Origin: DATBDE01 sp036270095
GTDB taxonomy: Bacteria > Actinomycetota > Thermoleophilia > Solirubrobacterales > Solirubrobacteraceae
NCBI GenBank assembly: GCA_036270095.1
Contig: DATBDE010000051.1
Span: forward strand, 1-49,362
Reading direction: 5' to 3'
Length of the DNA: 49,362 nucleotides
The position numbers were made by a program, and so were the translations under genes. Of this stretch, positions 8,559 to 15,734 are shown one piece after another (the first letter of the stretch is position 1; each line of letters begins with the position of its first letter). Under the pieces are notes generated by a model. The model ran no database searches. It saw only the letters and a list, made by a program, of their open reading frames with translations, and was not told the origin of the DNA.

Positions 8559-9562
8559 GAGAAATACTCGTCGCGGTTGACGCGGTAGTACGCGAGCGTC
8601 TCGCGCAGACCGGCCCGCAGGTCCACCGTCGGCCGCCAGCCGAGCACCCGCTCCGCCGCCGACCAATCCGCGTAGAAGTCACCGATGTCGATCGAGCGGT
8701 TCTCCTCCGGGAAGGGGACCATCCGATAGGTGCCCGCGCCGTTCAGGTCGATCAGGGTCTGTGCCACCGCGACGAGCGAGTGCACGCCGAGGCCTCCGAG
8801 GTTGAACAGCTCGCCGTAGGCGCGATCGTTGAAGGGAGCGTCCATGAGCGCCGAGACCACATCTGACACGTAGGTGAAGTCGCGCAGCTGCGTACCGTCG
8901 CCATAGATGAGAATTTCCTCGCCGCTGAGGAGTCGTTTCACCCAAATGCCGAGGAAGGTCTGCCGAGCGTCCTTCACCCGCATGCCGGGACCGTACGTGT
9001 TGGTGAGCCGCAGCACGATCGAACGGATGCCGTACACCGATGAATAGAGGCGGTGGAACGACTCGCCCGCCAGCTTGGTGATGCCGTTGACGTCGACCGG
9101 AGCGAGCGGGTGGCTCTCGGTCACCGGTAGGGCCTGCGGCCGCCCGTAGACCTGGCGCGTGCTGGCAAAGACGACGCGTACGCTCGGCCGTTCGACACGG
9201 CATGTCTCGAGCAGGTCGAGCTGCGCCCGCGCGTTGATGTCCATATCGGTGACGGGGTCGCGCATGGAGTCGATGTGACTGGTCTGTCCCGCGAGGTTGA
9301 AGAGAATGTCGACATCGCGCAGCAGGTAGCGCAACGAGTGACGATCCCGCACGTCGGAGATGTTCAGGTCAACACGACCGGCGAGATCGGCGATGTTCGC
9401 CAGATTTCCCCCGTACTCCGGGATCAGGCTGTCGACGATGGTGACCTTCGCCCCGGCCCGCACGAGCTCTCGAGCGAGGTTGGAGCCAATGAACCCGGCG
9501 CCCCCGGTGATCAGGATGCGTCGCCCCTCGTACGAGGCGTGGGCTGCGTTCGTCAGCGCCAC
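8555..9562 (-). CDS. extended SDR NAD-dependent sugar epimerase/dehydratase with Asn at the catalytic Tyr position
   Basis: A protein of 335 residues with a clear Rossmann nucleotide site (ITGGAGFIGSN, residues 18-28). The extended-SDR landmarks follow: NLAGQTSHI, VFASTRQVYG with Ser134, and LRLTNTYGPGM and LIYGDGTQLRDF in the substrate half. Instead of the usual YxxxK it has NGITK (Asn159, Lys163). The surrounding sequence is well kept, so this is unlikely to be a decayed gene and may mark a subfamily with altered chemistry. It probably makes or modifies a nucleotide sugar for the glycan. It is the first gene of the minus-strand operon; GTG 9562 is used as the start, and about 214 bases of non-coding DNA lie upstream. 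Confidence 0.85.
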   Translation of the reverse strand: MALTNAAHASYEGRRILITGGAGFIGSNLARELVRAGAKVTIVDSLIPEYGGNLANIADLAGRVDLNISDVRDRHSLRYLLRDVDILFNLAGQTSHIDSMRDPVTDMDINARAQLDLLETCRVERPSVRVVFASTRQVYGRPQALPVTESHPLAPVDVNGITKLAGESFHRLYSSVYGIRSIVLRLTNTYGPGMRVKDARQTFLGIWVKRLLSGEEILIYGDGTQLRDFTYVSDVVSALMDAPFNDRAYGELFNLGGLGVHSLVAVAQTLIDLNGAGTYRMVPFPEENRSIDIGDFYADWSAAERVLGWRPTVDLRAGLRETLAYYRVNRDEYFS

Positions 9563-9702
9563 CGTCGCTCACGCGCCGGGTTTCGGGGAATGCGTCGATG
9601 CGAGGGCGACAGTCACGGGCAGAGCCGGGCTCGGAGGAGGCCTGATGCTAGCTACGCGCCGAGCAGCGACGCGATCGCGTCGCGCCCGTCGTGCCCGAAA
9701 CC

Positions 9703-9761
9703 GGGGTCAAGTCTTTCTTTGCCACACCGAAACCCGGTGCGGCAAAGAAAGACTTGACCCC
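9703..9761. repeat. long near-perfect hairpin, REP/MITE-like
   Basis: Arms 9703-9723 (GGGGTCAAGTCTTTC...) and 9741-9761 (...GAAAGACTTGACCCC) are perfectly complementary over 21 bp. An A.C mismatch and five more pairs (CACCG/CGGTG) follow, closing on a 5-base loop. The element is much less GC-rich than its surroundings and lies between the hydrolase 3' end and the epimerase 5' end. GGGGTCAAGTC-type palindromes are, as far as I recall, found in repeats mobilised by REP-associated (Y1) transposases; none is in this window. It could also serve as a strong mRNA 3'-end hairpin. Confidence 0.7.
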
Positions 9762-9776
9762 CCCTGCAAGCAGCCG

Positions 9777-11153
9777 CTAGCTGCCCGCGACGCTCTCCAG
9801 GTAGGGCACCAGCTGCTTGACGAAGGTGTCCTTCTTGGGGTCGCCGAGCGCCGGGTCGTTGTGCGCGTAGGTCGACGCGCGGTTGATCAGGGTGAGGTTG
9901 CGGCGCGGGATCCCCGACTGATGGGCCAGGAGCTTGGTCGAGGTCAGCACGCCGGGACCGCCCAGGGACGCGGCGAAGGCGTAGAGCTTCAGGTTCTTCG
10001 GCAGCTTGTGGCCCTCGGTGGCGTGCACGTCGAGCATGCCCTGGGCCGGGTTGGCGTTGCCGTCCGCGACCGCGCCGGCGTCGATCGAGAGGCGTTGCGG
10101 GTGGTACCAGGCCAGCCCGTCGTGGCCGATGACGCCCTGGCCCGAGAAGGCGGCCGCGTAGCGGTCCAGCGGCGTGATCCCGCCGGCGTCGTTCCAGCCC
10201 GCCGGCGTCGAGCTGAAGTCCTGCTCGCCGAGGTGGGCCTGGGCCAGCGCCAGCGAGGTCGGCGACGTGCCGACGTTGAGCGCGTAGCCGTACTGCCCCG
10301 CGTTGGTCACCGGGTAGGGCGGCTTGAAGATCGCCGGCAGGAGCGAGAAGGCCTGGCCCACCGAGGGCGAGTTCGGGTCGAGCAGGACGCCGAGCCCGCC
10401 GGTGGTCTGGAACAGGCCCGCGTAGGGCGCCGGAAGGCCGCCGACGGTTAGCCACGGCGAGCCCGCCTGCAGCTGCTGCAGCGACTGCGTGGCCTGGTCG
10501 GGCGATACCGGCACGAGGCGCGAGGCGCCGTCGATGTAGACGAGGCCGGAGAGCCCGTCCGCGCCCGCCTTGCCGTTGAAGTCCCAGGTCGCGTAGGCGG
10601 TGGTGATCGTGCCGCCGAGCGAGTGGCCGCCGACCACCACCGTGCGGCCGCCGCGCTGCGCCTGCAGCACGACCTTGCGCAGGTCGCCGATCTCCGTGTT
10701 CATGCCCCAGTCGCGGGCGAACCCGACGTCCGCGTCCGGCACGGGCTGGTAGCGGGGCTGGATGCTCGAGTTCGTGAGGTAGCCCAGGTAGTAGTCGAAG
10801 GCCTGCTGCGCCGTGGCCTGCCCGGTCTTGGCGGCGTCGAGCATCGACTGGTCCTCGAGCAGGTTCTCGCGCCGCTCGACCGACCACACCTGCCAGCCGG
10901 GGACCATGGAGACGATGGTCTTGGCCAGCGGCTCGAAGTAGGCCGAGCCAGCCGAGGTGCCGGGGTTGAGCACGAGGAGGTTGCGCGCGCTGCGCGGCCC
11001 GGTCTGCAGGATGCCGACGCGGTTGTACTGCGGCGGAGTGCCGGGGGAGTTGACGCCGGCGATGGTCTGGAAGCGGACGTCGACGGCGGACGCCGTCGGC
11101 GCGAGCACCGCAACCGCGACGAGGCTGACCAGACCCACGAGCACTGCACGCAT
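9777..11153 (-). CDS. secreted alpha/beta hydrolase
   Basis: A protein of 458 residues. It has a signal peptide (MRAVLVGLVSLVAVAVLAPT, cleavage likely after ASA at 23) and an alpha/beta hydrolase body. The nucleophile elbow is VVGGHSLGG with Ser178; NLLVLNPGTSAGS earlier suits an oxyanion strand. HDGLAWYHPQRL and LYAFAASLGGPG lie toward the C-terminus. It is probably an extracellular lipase, esterase or peptidase-like enzyme; the substrate is unknown. ATG 11153 is preferred over ATG 11162, because AAGGAGGAG is too close to the latter and well placed for the former. The promoter region is shared with a divergent TetR gene and carries paired repeats, so TetR control is likely. Confidence 0.82.
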   Translation of the reverse strand: MRAVLVGLVSLVAVAVLAPTASAVDVRFQTIAGVNSPGTPPQYNRVGILQTGPRSARNLLVLNPGTSAGSAYFEPLAKTIVSMVPGWQVWSVERRENLLEDQSMLDAAKTGQATAQQAFDYYLGYLTNSSIQPRYQPVPDADVGFARDWGMNTEIGDLRKVVLQAQRGGRTVVVGGHSLGGTITTAYATWDFNGKAGADGLSGLVYIDGASRLVPVSPDQATQSLQQLQAGSPWLTVGGLPAPYAGLFQTTGGLGVLLDPNSPSVGQAFSLLPAIFKPPYPVTNAGQYGYALNVGTSPTSLALAQAHLGEQDFSSTPAGWNDAGGITPLDRYAAAFSGQGVIGHDGLAWYHPQRLSIDAGAVADGNANPAQGMLDVHATEGHKLPKNLKLYAFAASLGGPGVLTSTKLLAHQSGIPRRNLTLINRASTYAHNDPALGDPKKDTFVKQLVPYLESVAGS

Positions 11154-11184
11154 CCGAGGCATCTCCTCCTTGAGAAACGGGAAC

Positions 11185-11214
11185 GTTTTCGATCGTAACA
11201 TGATTGTTTTCGAT
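11185..11214. promoter_or_regulatory. divergent promoter with two GTTTTCGAT repeats, likely TetR operator
   Basis: GTTTTCGAT occurs at 11185-11193 and again at 11206-11214, 21 bp apart (two helical turns). Between them, on the minus strand, TGTTACGAT (11200-11192) is an extended -10 element for the hydrolase gene. TACCTT at 11214-11219 is the -10 type box for the TetR gene. The repeats therefore flank or overlap both promoters. Confidence 0.6.
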
Positions 11215-11227
11215 ACCTTCGACGACG

Positions 11228-11869
11228 ATGGCGGACCGCGCGATCGAGATTCTCCCGCGGCGCCCATACGGTTCGGTGCGGGAGGAGCTGCGGGCCTCGC
11301 AGCGCGGCCGGCTGATCGTCGCCGTCGCCGACGCGGTCGCGAGCAAGGGCTACGCTGCCGCCACGGTGGCCGACATCATCGGCTTGGCCGGGGTCTCCCG
11401 GCGGACGTTCTACGAGCACTTCGACGACAAGGAGGCCTGCTTCCTGGCCTCCTACGACACCGGCGCCCAGGCCATCTACGACGCCATGGTGGCCAGCGCG
11501 CAGGGCATCGAGGGCTGGGAGCAGCTGCTGGACGCCGTCTTCGGCACCTGGCTCGCGTTCCTCGAGGCCGACCTGGCCTTCACGCGCGCGTATATGGTCG
11601 AGTTCTGGGCCGCCGGCGACGCCGCGCGCGAGCGCTGGAAGGAGCGGCGCGAGCGCACGGCCGGCCTGCTCCGCGTCCTGCACGAGCGCGCCCGCGCCGA
11701 GGACCCCGCGATCGTGCCGGTCTCCGATACGGTCATCGCCGCCGTGGTCGGCGGCGTCAACCGCGTGGTCATCTCACGCGTGCTCGAGGAAGGCGACGAG
11801 CCTCTGACCATGCTCAAGCCCGAGCTGCTGCGCTTCATCAAGCTCTCACTCGCCAGCCGCGCCGAGTAG
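11228..11869 (+). CDS. TetR family transcriptional regulator
   Basis: A regulator of about 213 residues. The N-terminal DNA-binding domain is plain: RGRLIVAVADAVASKGYAAA, then TVADIIGLAGVSRRTFYEHF as the helix-turn-helix, then DDKEACFLASYD. The C-terminal helical half would bind a ligand that is not identifiable. ATG 11228 follows a TACCTT box by 8 bases, so a leaderless mRNA is likely; a TTG at 11204 in the same frame lies inside the operator region and is less likely. It is divergent from the secreted hydrolase gene and probably represses that gene and itself. Confidence 0.9.
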   Translation: MADRAIEILPRRPYGSVREELRASQRGRLIVAVADAVASKGYAAATVADIIGLAGVSRRTFYEHFDDKEACFLASYDTGAQAIYDAMVASAQGIEGWEQLLDAVFGTWLAFLEADLAFTRAYMVEFWAAGDAARERWKERRERTAGLLRVLHERARAEDPAIVPVSDTVIAAVVGGVNRVVISRVLEEGDEPLTMLKPELLRFIKLSLASRAE

Positions 11870-11884
11870 CTAGGTTGGCGCGCC

Positions 11885-12895
11885 GTGCGCCCGCTCGCCG
11901 CCGCCGTCGCCGTGCTGGCCCTGCTCGCCGCCCTGCCCGCGGCGGCAGCCGCGACGACCATCGGGATCTCCGATTCCGACGCCACCACGTTCACGGACCC
12001 GAGCTGGGCGGGGCTGAACGTCACCACGGCGCGCGCCGTCGTCCCCTACGACGTGGCCCTCACCCAGCCCGTCGCCGGCACCCCCGCCGGCGACGCGCGC
12101 ATCAACTTCGACGCCTGGGTCACCAACGCGGCCGCGGTGGGCGTGGCCCCGCTCGTCGCCTTCCAGACCAGCCTGGGCCCGAACCAGGCCGCGCCCTCGC
12201 CCGCCCGCTACACGCGGGCGATGCGCGCGTTCCTGTCCACCTACCCGAGCGTGCGCCTGCTCGCGCCATGGAACGAGCCGAACTTCCGCAGCGCCGCGAC
12301 CCCCAACCCGCTCATCCACAACCCGACGCTGGCGGCCCGGTACTACACCGTCCTGCGCAGCACCTGCCCGGGCTGCACCGTGCTCGCGGGCGAGCTGGCC
12401 GGCATCCCCGGCGATCCGTACCTGACCCGCTACCAGAAGGCGCTGGGCTCGACCCGGCCGCGGGTGTGGGGCGTGCACGCGCACACCGACGCCAACCAGT
12501 TCCAGGACGGCACCGACACCAGCGCCCCGGCCACGAGCTACTTCCTGCACCGCCTGGGCAGGCGCTGGGCGCGCTCGAAGATCTGGATCGACGAGGTCGG
12601 CGCCTACTTCCGCGACGCCGACGGACAGGTGTGGGGCGACCAGTCCCAGCAGCAGACCGTCAGCTTCATCCTCGGCCTGGCCACCCTGTCGCCGCGGATC
12701 ACGCGGATCTACTACTACAACCTCTCCAACCAGTGCTCGGACCCGTCGCGGTGCGCGGTGCAGGACCGAGGCCTGGTGGCGCCGCAGCCCTTCGACGTGG
12801 CCGCCGGCGCCTCGATCGGCTACGACGTCGCCGGGCGCGTGCGGCCGGCCTACGGCGTGATCGCGGCGCGCGGGCCGGTCGTCGGACCGAGCTAG
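11885..12895 (+). CDS. secreted glycoside hydrolase-like protein (clan GH-A type)
   Basis: A protein of 336 residues with a signal peptide (alanine-rich hydrophobic start, cut near AAAAATT) and a TIM-barrel glycosidase look. LLAPWNEPNF supplies the NEP acid/base motif, and KIWIDEVGAYF supplies the second Glu on a late strand. VWGVHAHTDANQ lies between them. Its plan parallels the protein at 375-1454, although the sequences differ. GTG 11885 follows a TAGGTT box (11871-11876) by 8 bases, giving a leaderless transcript, and it starts 15 bases after the TetR stop. Its stop shares the four bases CTAG with the convergent FUSC gene. Confidence 0.72.
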   Translation: MRPLAAAVAVLALLAALPAAAAATTIGISDSDATTFTDPSWAGLNVTTARAVVPYDVALTQPVAGTPAGDARINFDAWVTNAAAVGVAPLVAFQTSLGPNQAAPSPARYTRAMRAFLSTYPSVRLLAPWNEPNFRSAATPNPLIHNPTLAARYYTVLRSTCPGCTVLAGELAGIPGDPYLTRYQKALGSTRPRVWGVHAHTDANQFQDGTDTSAPATSYFLHRLGRRWARSKIWIDEVGAYFRDADGQVWGDQSQQQTVSFILGLATLSPRITRIYYYNLSNQCSDPSRCAVQDRGLVAPQPFDVAAGASIGYDVAGRVRPAYGVIAARGPVVGPS

Positions 12896-15087
12896 GCGAT
12901 CGCCGTCGCCGCCGACTCCAGGCGCCGCAGCGCGGTGCCGCAGGCGTCGAGTTCGGCGAGGACGAGCGCGCGGCTGCGCAGGGCACTCCCGGTGGCGGTG
13001 AACTCCGGGCTCGCGGCGAGCTCGTGGCGCCGGCGGTCGGCCAGCGCGGCCACGTCGGCGCGCAGCCCGGCCAGCGCGCGGTCGACGGCGGCCGCGGCGT
13101 CGGGCGCCGCGTCGCCGGCGCGGAACGCGGCGGCCACGACGTCGATGGCCTCGTCCAGCGCGGCGGCGATCCCGTGCAGGGAGGCGTCGGGGGCGCCGCG
13201 GTCGAGCTGCGCGTCGAGCGCGACCGTGGCCACGTACAGCCGCCGGCAGCCCGCCACCGCCTCCCACATGGCGCCGAGGCTGTGACGCCCGCGACGCGGT
13301 TCGCCGGCCAGGCGGCGGTAGCGGCGCTCGAGGTCGTCGACCGCGCCCGCCGCGCGGGTCCGCGGCGCCGCGGCGAGGTCGCCGGCCAGGACGGCGTCGA
13401 GGTAGCCGCGAACCGCCCCCAGCGTCGCCGCGATCGAGCCAGGCAGGCTGCCGCGCTCGCTGTGCGGCCACAGCAGCAGGGCCGCGCCCACCGCGATGGC
13501 CGCGCCGATCAGCGTGTCGACGATGCGGTCCACGGCGACGCTGGGCCCGGCCCCGAGCGCGAAGGCCACGAGCAGCACCACGAGCGGGGTCAGGAAGGTC
13601 ACCGCCCAGCCGTAGTTGAGCGGTAGGACCGCGAAGGTCGCGAAGGCCAGCACGCTGAGCGCGACCACGATGCCGACGTCGCCGCTGACCGTGGCCAGGA
13701 GGCCGGCGGCGATGAACCCGCCGAGGATGGTGCCGACGATCCGCTGCAGCCCGCGCTCGAAGGTCGTGACGATGTACGGCCGCAGGATCACCGCGATGGT
13801 GATGTCGATCCAGTACCCGCGCTGGATGCCGAATGCGGCTGCGACGGTCAAGCCGACGGCCAGGGCGGTGCCGAACCGGAGCGCGTGGCGCAGCAGCGCC
13901 GACTGCGGCGTGAGCTCGCGGCGCAGGATCGCCAGCCAGGCGCGCGGGCCGCCGCCGTGCGCGCCGCTCGCCTCGGCGTGGTCGACGGTGTCGCGGCGCT
14001 GGCGCTCGCTGACCGCACGGCGGGCCAGCGCGGCGGCGCGCTCGGTCAGCGCGCCGGCCTCGCGCAGAGTCAGCTCGACGCCGCGGAACGTCACGACCTG
14101 CGCGAGCGTGCCGTGGCCGCCCACCGCCGCCCGTCGCAGGTCGACGATGGCCGCGTCGAGGGCGGCCAGCTCAGGTTCCAGGCGCTCGACGCCGTTGCGG
14201 CGCTGGCGCGGGTGGGCGAGCTCCTCGTCGATGCGCGTGACCTCGCCGGCGAGCGCCTCCACGGCAGCCGAGACGTGCTCGCCCAGGGCGGGCTCGGTGC
14301 CGCTGGGCAGACGGATGATCTGCGCCCCAAGCGCCTCGCAGCGGGCCAGCAGCGCCTCGGCCTCGGCGTGCAGGGCCTCGAGCGCGCGGGCGGCGGGCCG
14401 CGACCCCGAGCTGATGCCCTCGACGAGGCTCAGCGTGTCCTGGGCGGCGGCGAGCTTGTCGCGCGGGTCGCCCGCGCCGAGCACGGTGCGGCCCTGCGCG
14501 AGCGGTAGCGCCCCCACCGGGCCGGCGAAGCGGCGCAGGTAGGCGGCGATGCTGCCGAAGGCCGCGCCCATGGCCAGCTGGGCGGGCCGCAGCGGGCGCA
14601 GCGACCACAGCGCCAGGCTCAGCAGCAGGGCCCACGCCCCGCCCAGGCCGACCAGCCACAGGCGATCCAGCGCATCCGATACGTCGCCGGCCAAGCCCAC
14701 GCCGATGATGAACATGACCGTGGAGAAGAAGGCGACGGTGCCGACCACGTCGCCGAACGCGCCGGCCAGCCCGGCCATGAACGCGACGACGAAGATCGCC
14801 GGGATGGCGATCGCGGCGTGAGCGCCCACCAGCGTGCCCAGCGCCAGCGTGATCGCCTCGGCCACCGTTGCGCCCACCAGCGCCCGCATGCGCAGCCGGT
14901 CGGCCCCGCCGGGGTCGGCCATGGCCACGTTGAGGGCGCCGAGGGTGGCGATGAGCCCGTAGCCGAGCTCGTCCAGGAGCAGGCCGACGACGAGCGGGAC
15001 GATGACGATCGTCGTGACCCGCAGGCCGAGCGCCCAGGCGGGCCTGCGCGACTGCACCGCCACCAGGCTGTGCAGCCACGGCGCCAC
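12892..15087 (-). CDS. FUSC family membrane transporter (aromatic acid exporter-like)
   Basis: A protein of 731 residues with two membrane blocks: six or so helices in residues 20-170 (e.g. VTTIVIVPLVVGLLLDELGY) and a second set at about 400-530 (FGTALAVGLTVAAAFGIQRG, WIDITIAVILRPYI). Cytosolic helical regions follow each. The RGYWIDITIAVILRPY segment is typical of FUSC/YccS-type proteins related to fusaric-acid resistance and p-hydroxybenzoate efflux. It likely exports a weak organic acid. GTG 15087 lies 7 bases after the PAS gene stop, so it is probably co-transcribed. Its stop overlaps that of the plus-strand glycosidase-like gene. Confidence 0.85.
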   Translation of the reverse strand: MAPWLHSLVAVQSRRPAWALGLRVTTIVIVPLVVGLLLDELGYGLIATLGALNVAMADPGGADRLRMRALVGATVAEAITLALGTLVGAHAAIAIPAIFVVAFMAGLAGAFGDVVGTVAFFSTVMFIIGVGLAGDVSDALDRLWLVGLGGAWALLLSLALWSLRPLRPAQLAMGAAFGSIAAYLRRFAGPVGALPLAQGRTVLGAGDPRDKLAAAQDTLSLVEGISSGSRPAARALEALHAEAEALLARCEALGAQIIRLPSGTEPALGEHVSAAVEALAGEVTRIDEELAHPRQRRNGVERLEPELAALDAAIVDLRRAAVGGHGTLAQVVTFRGVELTLREAGALTERAAALARRAVSERQRRDTVDHAEASGAHGGGPRAWLAILRRELTPQSALLRHALRFGTALAVGLTVAAAFGIQRGYWIDITIAVILRPYIVTTFERGLQRIVGTILGGFIAAGLLATVSGDVGIVVALSVLAFATFAVLPLNYGWAVTFLTPLVVLLVAFALGAGPSVAVDRIVDTLIGAAIAVGAALLLWPHSERGSLPGSIAATLGAVRGYLDAVLAGDLAAAPRTRAAGAVDDLERRYRRLAGEPRRGRHSLGAMWEAVAGCRRLYVATVALDAQLDRGAPDASLHGIAAALDEAIDVVAAAFRAGDAAPDAAAAVDRALAGLRADVAALADRRRHELAASPEFTATGSALRSRALVLAELDACGTALRRLESAATAIA

Positions 15088-15094
15088 CTCCGGC

Positions 15095-15733
15095 TCAGAC
15101 GGCCGAGTTGCTCCGGCGCAGGGCTCCGGGCTCGACCCGGTCGGCCCCGATGATCAGGTCGCCCGCGATGCGCTTGGCGCTGGTGAGGGACTCGGCCAGG
15201 TGGGCCCGGGCCCGCTCGGTCTCGCCCCGGTCGAGCATGGCCGCGGCGAGCACGAGCCGCTGGACGATCTCGTCGTTGATCGCCCCGGCGCGCTGGCGCA
15301 GGGCGTTGGCGGCGGCGAGGTGCTTCTCGGCCTCGCGCGCACGCAGCTGGTCGGTGACGTCCTCGCAGATGCCGACGAGCCGCACCGGCTCGCCGTCGTC
15401 GCCGCAGATCACGTCGCCCTGAGTGCGCATGTTGATCTCCCGGCCGTCGGCACGGATCACGCGCTTGACGTCGTCGAAGGGCTCGTGGTCGGCGAACGCC
15501 TTGCGGTTGCGCTCGTCCACCGAGCCGCGGTCCTCGGGGTGGACGTAGTTGAGGAACTCCTCGTAGGAGGGCTCGATCGCGCCCGGCGCGAGCGCGTAGA
15601 TCCGGTAGAGCTCGTCCGACCACCACACCGTCCCGTTGGGGATGTCCCACTCCCAGCTCCCGATGCGCGTGAGGCGCTGCGCCTCCTCGAGCTGGCGGCG
15701 CGCAACTGCGAGCTCAGCGTCGATGGTGCTCAC
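15095..15733 (-). CDS. PAS-domain protein with a histidine-kinase-like dimerisation helix but no ATPase domain
   Basis: A protein of 212 residues. A short coiled start (ELAVARRQLEEAQRL) leads into one PAS fold of the PAS_3 type (GSWEWDIPNGTVWWSDELYR, then YVHPEDR, and GICEDVTDQLRAREAEKHL at its end). The C-terminal helix AINDEIVQRLVLAAAML resembles the dimerisation helix of NarL-type sensor kinases, but the phospho-acceptor His is replaced (N-D-E) and no ATP-binding domain follows. A sensory or scaffold role is likely. GTG 15733 is one base after the sulfatase stop. The extension in the same frame upstream is a shadow of the sulfatase. Confidence 0.75.
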   Translation of the reverse strand: MSTIDAELAVARRQLEEAQRLTRIGSWEWDIPNGTVWWSDELYRIYALAPGAIEPSYEEFLNYVHPEDRGSVDERNRKAFADHEPFDDVKRVIRADGREINMRTQGDVICGDDGEPVRLVGICEDVTDQLRAREAEKHLAAANALRQRAGAINDEIVQRLVLAAAMLDRGETERARAHLAESLTSAKRIAGDLIIGADRVEPGALRRSNSAV

Positions 15734-15734
15734 T

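Noticed and set aside
9703..9761. Interpreting the long hairpin as a canonical intrinsic terminator
   Set aside because: There is no T-run on either side, and the stem is far longer than needed; a repeat element is the better first guess.
10957..13626. An 889-codon open frame on the plus strand
   Set aside because: It runs across the hydrolase, TetR, glycosidase-like and FUSC genes in a wrong frame and has no domain content.
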